Notes under the pieces: generated by a model
The model's database searches: none
Told to the model about the DNA's origin: nothing
Seen by the model: only the letters and a program-made list of their open reading frames with translations
Shown: positions 10,161 through 18,922 of the stretch, piece by piece
How positions within the stretch are numbered: position 1 is the first letter of the stretch
Layout: each line of letters starts with the position of its first letter
Translations under genes and position numbers: made by a program
Origin: Shewanella pealeana ATCC 700345
GTDB lineage: Bacteria; Pseudomonadota; Gammaproteobacteria; Enterobacterales; Shewanellaceae
Reading direction: 5' to 3'
Assembly: GCF_000018285.1 (NCBI RefSeq)
Contig: NC_009901.1
Location: 4,587,001 to 4,651,000, forward strand
Length of the DNA stretch: 64,000 nucleotides

Positions 10161-10188
10161 CTTGATATTCAATTCCGCATCCCCATAT
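10161..10188 (+). promoter_or_regulatory. Sigma-32 (heat-shock) promoter of hslVU
   Basis: CTTGATA (10161-10167), a 13-bp spacer and CCCCATAT (10181-10188) match the RpoH consensus CTTGAAA-N13/14-CCCCATNT. It lies 57 bp before the hslV start, behind a terminator. HslVU is a classical heat-shock operon in E. coli, which supports the reading. Confidence 0.8.
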
Positions 10189-10244
10189 CTCTATTATCGT
10201 CAACCAGCAGGCATAACGCCTCTGGCTAGAGAAGAGGATTTATT

Positions 10245-10769
10245 GTGACCACAATCGTATCAGTACGCCGAAATAACCAAGTTGTTATCGCCGGTGATGG
10301 CCAAGTTTCTCTCGGTAACACCGTTATGAAAGGCAATGCTAAAAAAGTTCGTCGCTTGTACCACAACAAGGTACTTGCGGGCTTTGCAGGCAGTACAGCC
10401 GATGCATTCACCTTATTTGAGCGTTTCGAAGCTAAGCTTGAAATGCACCAAGGTCACCTAATGCGCGCCGCAGTTGAAATGGCTAAAGACTGGCGCTCAG
10501 ATAAAGTTCTACGCAAACTAGAAGCCCTACTTGCCGTGGCCGACGCTGAATCTTCATTAATCATTACCGGCAACGGCGATGTTGTTCAGCCTGAAAATGA
10601 TCTTATTGCGATTGGTTCCGGTGGCGCCTTTGCCCAATCAGCAGCTACTGCACTACTTGAAAACACTGACTTAAGTGCATTAGAAATTGCTGAAAAATCG
10701 CTGACAATTGCGGGTAATATTTGCGTATTTACCAACCAATTTAAGACTATTGAAGAATTAAAGTACTAA
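10245..10769 (+). CDS. hslV: HslV, proteasome-like peptidase subunit
   Basis: 174 residues. The start is GTG at 10245, preceded by GAAGAGGA. It gives [10 protein letters not shown], in which the Thr after Met becomes the N-terminal catalytic nucleophile. AGDGQVSLG and [11 protein letters not shown] are typical of the family. HslV forms a double hexameric ring that degrades proteins unfolded by HslU in the cytoplasm. It is 49 bp before hslU and controlled by the upstream sigma-32 promoter. Confidence 0.97.
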   Translation: MTTIVSVRRNNQVVIAGDGQVSLGNTVMKGNAKKVRRLYHNKVLAGFAGSTADAFTLFERFEAKLEMHQGHLMRAAVEMAKDWRSDKVLRKLEALLAVADAESSLIITGNGDVVQPENDLIAIGSGGAFAQSAATALLENTDLSALEIAEKSLTIAGNICVFTNQFKTIEELKY

Positions 10770-10818
10770 GCGACTCAGTCGTTTATACGAAAAATGCTGC
10801 AAAGCATGAGGAAAGATT

Positions 10819-12144
10819 ATGTCTGAGATGACACCACGTGAAATTGTTCACGAGCTAGATAGCCACATTATCGGTCAACAAAAAGCTAAGCGCTCTGTCG
10901 CTATCGCTCTGCGTAACCGCTGGCGCCGTATGCAGCTTGCTGCTGACTTACGTCAAGAAGTGACGCCAAAGAACATCCTAATGATTGGCCCAACCGGTGT
11001 AGGTAAAACTGAGATTGCTCGTCGTCTAGCTCGCCTAGCTAAAGCGCCATTTATTAAAGTTGAAGCCACTAAGTTCACCGAAGTAGGCTATGTTGGTAAA
11101 GAAGTCGAGCAGATCATTCGCGATCTAACCGATTCGGCTATCAAGCTAACCCGCGAAGAGCAAATCAAAAAATGTAAGTTCCGCGCTGAAGAAGCCGCTG
11201 AAGAGCGCATTTTAGATGCCTTGTTGCCTAAGCCTAAGGAAGATTGGGACAGCGAAAAATCAGATGGCAGCGCCACACGTCAAATTTTCCGTAAGAAGCT
11301 TCGTGAAGGTCAGCTAGACGATAAAGAAATTGAGATCGATGTCTCTGCGCCACAGGCCGGTATTGAAATCATGTCTCCTCCTGGTATGGAAGAGATGACT
11401 AACCAGTTGCAGAGCATGTTCCAAAATATGGGACCGGGTGCTAGTAAGCGCCGAAAAATGCCAATCAAAGAAGCTTATAAGCTATTGATTGAAGAAGAAG
11501 CATCTAAGCTGATTAATCAAGAAGACTTAAAAGAGCAGGCGATCGAGCTTGTTGAGCAACACGGCATCGTATTCCTCGATGAGATCGATAAGATCTGTAA
11601 GCGTGGCGAATCGTCAGGCCCAGATGTGTCTCGTGAAGGTGTTCAGCGTGATCTACTGCCTCTTGTTGAAGGTTGTACGGTTAACACTAAACACGGCATG
11701 GTAAAAACCGACCACATCTTGTTTATCGCCTCGGGGGCTTTCCAGATGTCTAAGCCATCGGATCTGATCCCTGAGCTTCAAGGCCGTCTACCAATTCGTG
11801 TTGAATTAGATGCGTTAACCGCTGGTGACTTTAAGCGTATTCTGACTGAGCCTCATGCCTCGTTGACTGAGCAATATATTGCTTTGATGGGTACTGAAGG
11901 CGTCACAATCGAGTTTACTGAAGATGGTATCGACAGCATTGCTGAAGCCGCTTGGCAAGTGAACGAGCGCACTGAAAACATCGGTGCCCGTCGTCTACAC
12001 ACTGTGATGGAGCGCTTGATGGAAGAGCTTTCTTATGAAGCCTCTGACAAGTCAGGTTCTGTTACCGTTATCGATGCGGCTTATGTTAAGGCAAGCTTAG
12101 ATAACTTGGTGCAAGACGAAGACTTAAGTCGCTATATTCTTTAA
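10819..12144 (+). CDS. hslU: HslU, AAA+ unfoldase of the HslUV protease
   Basis: 441 residues. Walker A GPTGVGKT is at 57-64 and Walker [10 protein letters not shown] at about 251-259. An inserted I-domain lies between them, rich in charged residues and Met (about 110-240). The arginine-finger region has ENIGARRLH. The C terminus ends LSRYIL, the tail that docks into HslV and activates it. The start has a good RBS (GAGGAAA). It acts with hslV, immediately upstream. Confidence 0.98.
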   Translation: MSEMTPREIVHELDSHIIGQQKAKRSVAIALRNRWRRMQLAADLRQEVTPKNILMIGPTGVGKTEIARRLARLAKAPFIKVEATKFTEVGYVGKEVEQIIRDLTDSAIKLTREEQIKKCKFRAEEAAEERILDALLPKPKEDWDSEKSDGSATRQIFRKKLREGQLDDKEIEIDVSAPQAGIEIMSPPGMEEMTNQLQSMFQNMGPGASKRRKMPIKEAYKLLIEEEASKLINQEDLKEQAIELVEQHGIVFLDEIDKICKRGESSGPDVSREGVQRDLLPLVEGCTVNTKHGMVKTDHILFIASGAFQMSKPSDLIPELQGRLPIRVELDALTAGDFKRILTEPHASLTEQYIALMGTEGVTIEFTEDGIDSIAEAAWQVNERTENIGARRLHTVMERLMEELSYEASDKSGSVTVIDAAYVKASLDNLVQDEDLSRYIL

Positions 12145-12199
12145 GCTAAGGCTAAAGTATCAGCTTAAAATCGACACCAAAGTAATGGCAAAATAAGTG

Positions 12200-12240
12200 A
12201 TAGCGGTTAAGGACAAGATTGTGCTTAACCGCTATTGTGT
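12200..12240 (+). terminator. Terminator-like hairpin after hslU
   Basis: A 12-bp perfect stem (ATAGCGGTTAAG / CTTAACCGCTAT) is followed by a modest T-rich stretch, 55 bp past hslU. The weak T run lowers confidence that it is an efficient intrinsic terminator. Confidence 0.6.
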
Positions 12241-12273
12241 TTCTAATACTCTTTAAATCACTCTGGTTAATAG

Positions 12274-12669
12274 ATGACTCAAGACAACAACACTCCTAAT
12301 GTTTCGGCACTAAAGCTAAAACGTAAATCTCGCCAGCTTGAGGTGACTTTCGATAACGGTGAAATCCACCAGCTAAGTTGTGAGATGTTACGTGTTTATT
12401 CACCTTCGGCCGAAGTACATGGCCACGGCAATCCTGTGCTAGTCACGCACAAGAAAAACGTCAATATCACTGCGATTGATCCTGTTGGTAATTACGCAGT
12501 TAAAATTACATTTGATGATGGCCACAATACCGGACTGTTTTCTTGGAAAGTCTTGCATGACCTTGCCACCCACCAAGTGGATCTATGGGAAAAGTATCTC
12601 GCTCGACTTCGCGCAGCTAAAGCTAGCCGAGAGCCGCTTATTGATATGACGGTGAAGTACCACAAGTAA
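12274..12669 (+). CDS. DUF971 protein (gamma-butyrobetaine hydroxylase-like N-terminal domain)
   Basis: 131 residues, one domain. KLKRKSRQLEVTFDNGEIHQLSCEML and NYAVKITFDDGHNTGLFSW are the hallmark segments of DUF971, the fold found at the N terminus of gamma-butyrobetaine dioxygenases. The catalytic dioxygenase part is absent. Related stand-alone proteins are common after hslU in gammaproteobacteria. A role in iron-sulfur handling has been proposed for some relatives, but nothing here proves it. Predicted soluble, with no signal peptide. Confidence 0.85.
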   Translation: MTQDNNTPNVSALKLKRKSRQLEVTFDNGEIHQLSCEMLRVYSPSAEVHGHGNPVLVTHKKNVNITAIDPVGNYAVKITFDDGHNTGLFSWKVLHDLATHQVDLWEKYLARLRAAKASREPLIDMTVKYHK

Positions 12670-12887
12670 TAGCAATTCGACTCAAAGAACGTGAGATTGC
12701 CTCTATCGGGGCGATCTCTTCTTCCCTTTTATAAGCCTTAGTCATATCCAGCCACCAGCGCCACAGCATCCCCTTTTTATGAACCCTGAAGAAAAACTGC
12801 CCATATATCGCTCTATGCGGACTTATGTCCTCTATGCATTCACCCATGGCAATTACTATCGCCTGTAATCAAAAAAGAGGATTACTC

Positions 12888-13592
12888 ATGACTGCACATA
12901 TCAGTGGCAAAGCAGGCGATTTTGCTGAAACTATCATCATGCCGGGCGACCCGCTTCGCGCAAAATACATCGCAGAAAACTTCCTAGAAGATGCGGTGGA
13001 AGTCACCAACATTCGCAATATGCTAGGTTACACAGGCTTCTATAAAGGCCAGCGCATCTCGGTCATGGGCCACGGCATGGGTATCCCGTCGATGGTTCTC
13101 TATGCACATGAGCTTGTGGCAGACTTTGGTGTAAAGCGCATTATTCGTGTAGGTAGCCTAGGTGCGACTCAGCACGATGTGAAAATCAATGACGTCATCC
13201 TAGCTCAAGCAGCAGGTACTGATTCTCCAACCAATGCTAAGCGCAGCAGCGGCTATCAGATGGCAACATCTGCCACCTTTGACCTGCTACACAAGGCCTA
13301 CATGATTGCCCAGAAAAAGCAGATCAACGTTAAAGTGGGTAACGTGTTTAGTGGTGACATGTATTACGACCCTGACGAAGACATGATCCCAGCCCTTGAG
13401 CGTTTCGGCGTACTGGGTGTTGATATGGAAGTAGCTGGCCTTTATGGTCTTGCTCACCATAAGGGTTTTGAGTCCCTAGCAATTTTAACTGTATCGGATC
13501 ACTGCTTAACTGGCGAAGAGACCAGTGCAGAGGCTCGCCAGTTAACTTTCAATCAAATGATCGAGCTGGCATTAGAAACAGCCTGTCAGTAA
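12888..13592 (+). CDS. deoD: Purine-nucleoside phosphorylase, hexameric type
   Basis: 234 residues from ATG at 12888, which has the RBS AGAGGA. The longer frame from 12825 adds an unlikely 21-residue tail. It cleaves purine (deoxy)ribonucleosides with phosphate to base and (deoxy)ribose-1-phosphate. MTAHISGKAGDFAETI contains the His that completes a neighbouring active site. MPGDPLRAK is the phosphate loop, GVDMEVAGLY binds ribose, and TVSDH carries the catalytic Asp. deoA/deoB/deoC are not adjacent in this window. A terminator follows. Confidence 0.97.
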   Translation: MTAHISGKAGDFAETIIMPGDPLRAKYIAENFLEDAVEVTNIRNMLGYTGFYKGQRISVMGHGMGIPSMVLYAHELVADFGVKRIIRVGSLGATQHDVKINDVILAQAAGTDSPTNAKRSSGYQMATSATFDLLHKAYMIAQKKQINVKVGNVFSGDMYYDPDEDMIPALERFGVLGVDMEVAGLYGLAHHKGFESLAILTVSDHCLTGEETSAEARQLTFNQMIELALETACQ

Positions 13593-13600
13593 ATCTGAAT

Positions 13601-13641
13601 AAGCCGCTCGAAGCCTAGCTTCCAGCGGCTTACTTTTTATT
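13601..13641 (+). terminator. Rho-independent terminator after deoD
   Basis: A long hairpin (AAGCCGCT...AGCGGCTT, with an inner GAAGC/GCTTC stem) is followed by ACTTTTTATTT, beginning 8 bp past the deoD stop. Confidence 0.8.
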
Positions 13642-13691
13642 TGCTAGTTTTTTGTAATTAGCTTTTGATACAGCAAAATTAGGAACAGATG

Positions 13692-14861
13692 ATGAAAAAC
13701 AAAATCTCCTTAACCTTGCTCAGCTTTCTCGCCAACTTCGTGATGGCGGGTTTTGCGACGCAGTTCGGTATGCTCATTGAACCTATTAGCGATAAGTTCT
13801 CAGCCAACGTCAATGAAGTTGCCTCAATATTCTCTCTACTTAATGGCGGCGCCCTAGCAGGTACCATTGCAGCCTTCTTCTTAATTGAAAGAATTGGTGT
13901 AAAACGCATTACCCTGCTTAGCTACGTCAGCATTGCATTGAGCGCAGCGGCGCTACACTTCACTGGCTCTCTGAGCGTAGTCATGGTGGCAATGACTGTG
14001 ATTGGCTTGTGTGGCGGCGTAGGCCTTTGTATCGCGGGTACCATTGTGGTTTCGGTGTGGAAGGACAAGATCCAAAGCACTATGTTAGTGGTACAAGATG
14101 CCACCTTTAACGTCGCTGGCGTAGTATTCCCATTGATCACCACGTATGCACTAAGCAATGCACTATCTTGGAGTTACAGCTATCTAGCAGTGGGGGTTGT
14201 AGCCCTAGCCACAGCGGCTATCGCACTGGCAACTAACTTCGAACTTTGTGAATCCAAAGGCGATAGTGAGCAGAGCAAAGACGAATCTGAGTGGAACCTT
14301 GGCATCATCAGCGGCGGTTTAGGCTTATTCCTCGGTATGCTAGCGCTTTACACCTTCCTCACCTGGGCACCTATGTTCGTTAAGACTAAGTTCGACATCC
14401 CATTTGAAGAAGCGGGTAATATCATTACACAATACTGGTCTGCCGCACTCGTGGGCGCACTTGTCTCTACAGTGATAGTGACTCGAGTTAAGATCCAGTA
14501 CTTCCTGATGGGTATTATTTCACTAGCGTTTGTTATCACCAGCCTTATCGTCACCACTGAAAACTTAAGCTGGATTGGCTACTTAACCTATGGCTACGGC
14601 TTTGCCTGTGCGGCGCTGTATAACGCGTTTATCGCTTACGGCGTATCGTTTGTGAAAAATGCCAGCAGCCGTAATGTGTCTTATATCTTGATTAGTGGTA
14701 GTGCAGGCGCCATGTTTAGCCCTGCAATCAGCTCACTATTTGAAAGTATCATTGGCCTACAAACGGTGATGTATGCAATCCCTGTGATCTACGGATTAAT
14801 CATTGCAATGTTGGTGCTATCTAACCGCCAAAAAGTGACGTTAACTCAGCAGGCAGCGTAA
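13692..14861 (+). CDS. MFS transporter, TsgA-like
   Basis: 389 residues from the second of two adjacent ATGs, which spaces better from AGGA at 13681; starting at 13689 adds one Met. About twelve hydrophobic helices are present with a charged central loop (about 185-200, ESKGDSEQSKDESE), the major-facilitator layout. Segments such as the EAGNIITQYWSAALVG stretch resemble E. coli TsgA, a permease of unclear substrate. The gene is convergent with a Crp/Fnr-type regulator. A regulatory link is possible but not shown. Substrate unknown. Confidence 0.8.
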   Translation: MKNKISLTLLSFLANFVMAGFATQFGMLIEPISDKFSANVNEVASIFSLLNGGALAGTIAAFFLIERIGVKRITLLSYVSIALSAAALHFTGSLSVVMVAMTVIGLCGGVGLCIAGTIVVSVWKDKIQSTMLVVQDATFNVAGVVFPLITTYALSNALSWSYSYLAVGVVALATAAIALATNFELCESKGDSEQSKDESEWNLGIISGGLGLFLGMLALYTFLTWAPMFVKTKFDIPFEEAGNIITQYWSAALVGALVSTVIVTRVKIQYFLMGIISLAFVITSLIVTTENLSWIGYLTYGYGFACAALYNAFIAYGVSFVKNASSRNVSYILISGSAGAMFSPAISSLFESIIGLQTVMYAIPVIYGLIIAMLVLSNRQKVTLTQQAA

Positions 14862-14901
14862 GCAACTAAAGCTCGGCCGATAGCTCCAAGCCTAAACATG
14901 G

Positions 14902-15061
14902 GTTTGGAGCTACTCTATAAAGGCTTTTAATCCCTCTAAATCGCAGGTAATCAGTCCCTCTCTTTCGCGCTTAATCAAATTAAGATCTTCGAGTTTTTTT
15001 TACTGCACGGCGATAAACCCTATCGGTTGTCGCAAATCGCTCCGCTTCTAAATAACACTTA
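14902..15061 (-). pseudogene. Tandem duplicate of the 3' end of the adjacent Crp/Fnr-type gene
   Basis: These 160 bases repeat 15063-15222 (the last roughly 50 codons of the regulator) in the same orientation, offset by 161 bp, with only a few substitutions. The copy has eight T where the functional gene has seven (plus strand, near 14994-15001). That single-base difference shifts its reading frame, and it has no start of its own. It is a relic of tandem duplication downstream of the real stop codon and encodes nothing by itself. Confidence 0.88.
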
Positions 15062-15070
15062 AGTTTGGAG

Positions 15071-15742
15071 CTACTCTATAAAGGCTTTTAACCCCTCTAA
15101 ATCGCAGATAATCAGCCCCTCTCTTTCGCGCTTAATCAAATTAAGATCTTCGAGTTTTTTTACCGCACGGCGATACACCCTATCGGTTGTCGCAAATCGC
15201 TCCGCTTCTAAATAACACTTAGTAAAACCTTCTACAGGCTGATCTTTCAGGTACTGATGATACAGATCGTAGGCAATATTGTAGGCAATGGGATACAGCA
15301 TTCGACGGGTAAAGATATCTACGGTGTCTTGATAGTCAATGGCGATTGCGCTAGCAAAAAACAGCGCAAACTGTGGAGTTTTCACTAATGCCTGCTGCAA
15401 TTTATCGCCATTGATGATAGATATTTCCAACGACTCTTCGGCAATGATATCTAGCTGGCATAGATATCCTGTAAAAAACTCCATCTCACCAAATATCTGT
15501 GAGTCACAGGTCATGGTTCCTAGCTGAAAACTACGACCATTTCGGGCGGTATACCCCATAGAGACACGTCCATGATTCACCAAGATCAGCGCGTTAATCT
15601 GCTGACCTTGCTCCATCAACTTATGCTGCGCAGCCACCGTTTTGGTCTCGGTAATACACTCTCGCATGATCTGCTCAATGGCATCATGTTCTTGCTCCCA
15701 CAGTGAGTGGAAACGGCCTTTAGCGAGTGGTTTTAGTTGCAT
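15071..15742 (-). CDS. Crp/Fnr-family transcriptional regulator
   Basis: 223 residues. A cyclic-nucleotide-binding-like beta roll covers about 20-130 (LILVNHGRVSMGY, IFGEMEFFTG), then a long dimer helix, then a winged helix-turn-helix at about 165-220 (ERFATTDRVYRRAVKKLEDLNLIKRE). The arginine/serine pair of the cAMP pocket of true CRP is not evident, and no Cys cluster for an FNR-type iron-sulfur centre is present, so the signal is unknown. It is convergent with the MFS transporter and lies downstream of the glycosyltransferase with 181 bp between. Its 3' end is duplicated just downstream. Confidence 0.82.
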   Translation of the reverse strand: MQLKPLAKGRFHSLWEQEHDAIEQIMRECITETKTVAAQHKLMEQGQQINALILVNHGRVSMGYTARNGRSFQLGTMTCDSQIFGEMEFFTGYLCQLDIIAEESLEISIINGDKLQQALVKTPQFALFFASAIAIDYQDTVDIFTRRMLYPIAYNIAYDLYHQYLKDQPVEGFTKCYLEAERFATTDRVYRRAVKKLEDLNLIKREREGLIICDLEGLKAFIE

Positions 15743-15778
15743 AGTGATCTAATTGAAATTCAGGCGATAGATACTGTG

Positions 15779-15784
15779 ATTATA
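15779..15784 (-). promoter_or_regulatory. Likely -10 element of the Crp/Fnr-type gene
   Basis: A perfect TATAAT on the minus strand lies 36 bp before the regulator's start. The matching -35 position is poor (near ATTACC at 17 bp), so the promoter may be weak or activator-dependent. Confidence 0.45.
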
Positions 15785-15906
15785 CGCCTATATAAGCGAT
15801 AGGTAATAGTCCGCCTAAACTCGGGGTCTCGATACACACCACTTAATGCCTTTATTCGCACCGCTCGTGTCTTATTATTGGTGCAGCTAAAGACTTCTAA
15901 GGACAG

Positions 15907-15919
15907 CCCCCCCCCCCCC
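15907..15919 (-). repeat. Homopolymer of 13 G (minus strand)
   Basis: Thirteen consecutive C on the plus strand lie 4 bp beyond the glycosyltransferase stop and about 165 bp before the regulator's start. Such tracts are hypermutable by slippage. It lies outside both reading frames as annotated. Confidence 0.9.
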
Positions 15920-15923
15920 GCAG

Positions 15924-16979
15924 CTAGGGGCTTTTTTTCTGCCAACTCACTGGCAAGCAGACCTCTTGCCATAATGATAGACATAAAGCCTCTGGCTGCT
16001 CCCAATCCCCCTTTAACAGCCAAGTGACTAGCGCATCACCCACTTCGGGATAACAAATAGGCTCAGGCATGGGGGCTTTTAACCAGCGGCGCAGAGCGTC
16101 GGGCTCTAGACTCTGCTTCATACACTCTGCAGCCCCCAACAACTCAAGCGCAGCGACATTAGACAGCTGCTCAAACTGACCGAGTAACGGTTTTATTAGC
16201 AGCTTTTTCCCTAGGGTTAGCGCTTCGCTTGCCAGCTCAAATCCCGCATTGCCGATCACGCCACCACAGCTCGCCATCGCCGCCTTAAATCCATATCTAT
16301 CAAAACCGTGCCACTGAATATGCTCAGGTGGTATTTGCGAAGGCTGGCTTGCATGGTAAACCAAGAAGGTATAGTCACCAAAAGGCGCGAGGAACTTGAC
16401 GATCTCATCGGCAGACTCGAACGGCAAGTAGACTAATATCTGATGGGTTAGTAGCTGTTCGACCTTATCGACCTCGACAAACGGCGGCAAAATAGGAAAG
16501 CCAAAATGGTGCCAATGACAGCCCAATGCAACATCCACTGGTGCAAAGTAGTTTAGTATTGCATCACTAAGCCAATTAGCGCCGACTTTTGGCACTGCAA
16601 ACTTCAATGCAGCCTGATGACTGATCCCTATCGAGGGTATGCCCTGATTTTTTGCCGCCCAAGCAGATACGGGTTCAAAGTCGTTCAATACCAGATCATA
16701 ACCACTAAGATCGAGGTTATTTACGTCCTTAAAGAAACCAACCCAGGCATTGTCCTTTGCGGTTTTTGCGATGCTAACACGGCCATTTTCGGTTACAAAT
16801 GTTAACCCTGACTGGACTCGATACTCGCCAAAACATTGCATATCGAAAAAACGATCCGGCGTACGGCCGGAAAAGAAGAAGTCGACTTCGACGCCTTGTC
16901 GCTGCAGCGCTTTTACCATGACTCGAGCACGACTTAAGTGACCATTACCAGTCCCTTGAACACCATAAAGAATTCGCAA
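15924..16979 (-). CDS. Glycosyltransferase (MJ1255/VC2487-type family), TTG start
   Basis: 351 residues from a TTG start at 16979. TTG gives MRILYGVQGTGNGHLSRARVM, the expected N terminus with the glycine-rich GTGNGH loop, and has AGGAGG four bases upstream. A longer frame from 17105 would overlap the upstream gene by 118 bp and adds an atypical sequence. The C-terminal half has GFDRYGFKAAMASCGGVIGNAGFELASEAL, typical of GT-B nucleotide-sugar binding. The upstream PAP2 stop TAG overlaps the Shine-Dalgarno, so the two are probably translationally coupled. This suggests a shared role in glycolipid or cell-surface metabolism (inference). The sugar donor and acceptor are unknown. Confidence 0.82.
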   Translation of the reverse strand: MRILYGVQGTGNGHLSRARVMVKALQRQGVEVDFFFSGRTPDRFFDMQCFGEYRVQSGLTFVTENGRVSIAKTAKDNAWVGFFKDVNNLDLSGYDLVLNDFEPVSAWAAKNQGIPSIGISHQAALKFAVPKVGANWLSDAILNYFAPVDVALGCHWHHFGFPILPPFVEVDKVEQLLTHQILVYLPFESADEIVKFLAPFGDYTFLVYHASQPSQIPPEHIQWHGFDRYGFKAAMASCGGVIGNAGFELASEALTLGKKLLIKPLLGQFEQLSNVAALELLGAAECMKQSLEPDALRRWLKAPMPEPICYPEVGDALVTWLLKGDWEQPEALCLSLWQEVCLPVSWQKKSP

Positions 16980-16987
16980 ACGGCCTC

Positions 16988-17497
16988 CTAGATGAATTGT
17001 TGGCTCAATAATACAGAAACAATCCCAAGAATTGCGCCGGCAACTATATCCATTGGGTAGTGAACGCCGAGCACTATACGAGCTAAGCCAATCGCTACTG
17101 CCCAAGCTACCGCGATATAAAACAATTGCGGGTAAACTAGGTAGATACTGGTTGCCATAACAAAAGCCGCCGCAGTATGACCGGACGGAAGGCTAAACTT
17201 GTCGGCAGGCTCGAAACTGGCAATTCCATCACTCAGGGCATGACATGGCCGCGGACGGCGGATCATATTCTTAAGCGCAAAATACAATGGGAGCTCAACA
17301 AGGTATGCAGCAACCAGAGCGTTTAATAACGCTTCGCCTCGACTATCTATGATGAGACACGCCACCGCTAAATATAAGTACACAGGGCCATTGCCCGATG
17401 CAGATAACTTTAATGCCAGCTTCTGCAGTCCGTGCTCTTGGCCTTTTTGCACTACATAGTAGTAGAGCTTTCTGTCAAACGACGTTATTGAAGTCAT
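16988..17497 (-). CDS. PAP2-family membrane phosphatase
   Basis: 169 residues with about five membrane helices. The three phosphatase motifs are present: KNMIRRPRP (about 85-93), SLPSGHTAAA (about 112-121) and RIVLGVHYPMDIVAG (about 139-153). They supply the catalytic His residues for dephosphorylating lipid phosphates such as undecaprenyl diphosphate or phosphatidic acid. It is the first gene of a two-gene unit with the glycosyltransferase. Which lipid it uses cannot be told from sequence. Confidence 0.88.
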   Translation of the reverse strand: MTSITSFDRKLYYYVVQKGQEHGLQKLALKLSASGNGPVYLYLAVACLIIDSRGEALLNALVAAYLVELPLYFALKNMIRRPRPCHALSDGIASFEPADKFSLPSGHTAAAFVMATSIYLVYPQLFYIAVAWAVAIGLARIVLGVHYPMDIVAGAILGIVSVLLSQQFI

Positions 17498-17703
17498 TAT
17501 TCCCGCCTCTATCTGTTCTTATGATAGGAAGCTATGAAAACTCTATGACACGACAGTGACAGCCTATATATAGTTTTATGACACTGAATTTATGCGAAGG
17601 CTTGCAATACTAATCAGTATAATAAGAAGGGAGTGAAATGATTGACTCATGTTAACCAACCTAAAGCTGATGCAGTAGGTTGGCTTAACACAAATGACTT
17701 GGC

Positions 17704-17955
17704 TTATTCAGCAGCGAGTTTAGGGTTGTTGCGATTACGGTATAGCTTTAATAAGTGGTAAATGTTGATACAAGCAACAAAGGCGTTCATACCAGCCACT
17801 GGCCAAGCTTCGATTGAAGCGCCGTAAATGACAAATAAGCTACAGCCAGTAAAGTTCAGGCATCTCAACCAAATAATGTCTTTCATCATTAGTGAAATAG
17901 CCACCATCACTGAGGCGGCATAGCCAATGATTTCAATAGTATTAACAGCTTCCAT
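17704..17955 (-). CDS. Small YgjV-like inner-membrane protein
   Basis: 83 residues. It has about three hydrophobic segments (IIGYAASVMVAISLMM, LNFTGCSLFVIYGA, VAGMNAFVACINIYHLL), matching one half of the YgjV family of small bacterial inner-membrane proteins. No enzymatic motif is present. The leader carries an AAAGGTG Shine-Dalgarno and GC-rich hairpins. Function unknown. Confidence 0.7.
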   Translation of the reverse strand: MEAVNTIEIIGYAASVMVAISLMMKDIIWLRCLNFTGCSLFVIYGASIEAWPVAGMNAFVACINIYHLLKLYRNRNNPKLAAE

Positions 17956-18293
17956 AAGGCACCTTTTTTAGGCCCTATGCCTTCCCTAAGCTAACTGGGG
18001 GATCCGTGCCCCTAAAGCGGGTCAAAATTAAAGTTTAAGTTAAATTATCTGACGACATGCTAACAAAAATGAACGTCATTTGTAATAAAAAAACGTCTAT
18101 TAATGACCTAAATCATATTTCAGTGCTTTTATTGAACAATTAGAAGAAATATTACTACAACAAATTCAAACCTTGCCTTAATCGACAATTGCGTGATTGA
18201 TAACGCTTTTATTTTTAAGAATCCCTTATATACTGAGTGCAACTACTTGTTTGCTCGGACTTCTGAGCATCTCTATCTATCAGGAGTGTTCTT
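17956..18293. other. Intergenic region with a hairpin-rich leader and AT-rich promoter DNA
   Basis: Divergent gap between the small membrane gene and rraA. About 75 bp next to the small gene (17957-18025) is GC-rich with short stems, for example GGGG-CACGGAT-CCCC and AGGC-ATAG-GGCCT on the minus strand. The rest is AT-rich. Toward rraA a -10-like TATACT lies near 18229-18234. I cannot match the hairpins to a known riboswitch. Confidence 0.4.
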
Positions 18294-18779
18294 ATGGAAT
18301 ACAACACCTCAGAACTTTGTGACACTTATATCGATGTTGTAGATGTTGTCGAACCCATGTTCAGTAATTATGGGGGTTCTAACTCTTTTGGTGGCTCTAT
18401 CAGCACCATTAAATGTTTTGAAGACAACGGTCTTATCATTGATGCTGTGCAAGAAGATGGAGAAGGTAAAGTACTACTAATTGATGGCGGTGGTTCACTA
18501 CGTCGCGCCCTTCTAGATGCAAGAATTGCAGAGGTTGCAGTAGCCAATAACTGGGAAGGCATTATCGTATACGGGACAGTCCGTGATGTTGATGCACTCG
18601 AAGATCTAGACATAGGTATTCAAGCATTAGCCTCTATTCCAGTAGGCGCCGACAGCAATGCAGTCGGCGAACTTGAGATCCCGGTAAACTTCGGTGGTGT
18701 AACTTTCCTACCAGGCGATCATGTTTACGCAGACAATACAGGTATCATCCTGTCGCCAGAGCCACTAGACATCGACTAA
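18294..18779 (+). CDS. rraA: RraA, regulator of RNase E activity
   Basis: 161 residues. [36 protein letters not shown] and [15 protein letters not shown] are diagnostic of RraA. It is a ring-shaped trimer that binds RNase E and inhibits mRNA decay in the cytoplasm. It is a single gene with an AGGAGTG Shine-Dalgarno and its own terminator. The window also carries a csrD-like gene, whose E. coli counterpart acts through RNase E. That is a thematic link only. Confidence 0.95.
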   Translation: MEYNTSELCDTYIDVVDVVEPMFSNYGGSNSFGGSISTIKCFEDNGLIIDAVQEDGEGKVLLIDGGGSLRRALLDARIAEVAVANNWEGIIVYGTVRDVDALEDLDIGIQALASIPVGADSNAVGELEIPVNFGGVTFLPGDHVYADNTGIILSPEPLDID

Positions 18780-18810
18780 TTACCGTCGCTGTAAATCGAT
18801 TTTGAATAAG

Positions 18811-18837
18811 AGCCAGTCCTATGTGACTGGTTTTTTT
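18811..18837 (+). terminator. Rho-independent terminator after rraA
   Basis: Stem CCAGTC / GACTGG followed by seven T, 33 bp past the rraA stop. Confidence 0.85.
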
Positions 18838-18922
18838 ATGTCGTAACCAAGGAGAGCTTGCAGCTAAATTTTAAGCGCTTAAACTAAAGCTCATATGATG
18901 AGTTCACTATAAGAATAACAAG

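Noticed and set aside
15760..16023. 87-codon minus frame running through the G tract
   Set aside because: It overlaps the 3' end of the glycosyltransferase in another frame, has no Shine-Dalgarno, and its glycine run is just the homopolymer.
17957..18025. Guanidine-II (mini-ykkC) riboswitch
   Set aside because: Only one ACGG loop with a poorly closed stem is present; the class needs two ACGR hairpins.
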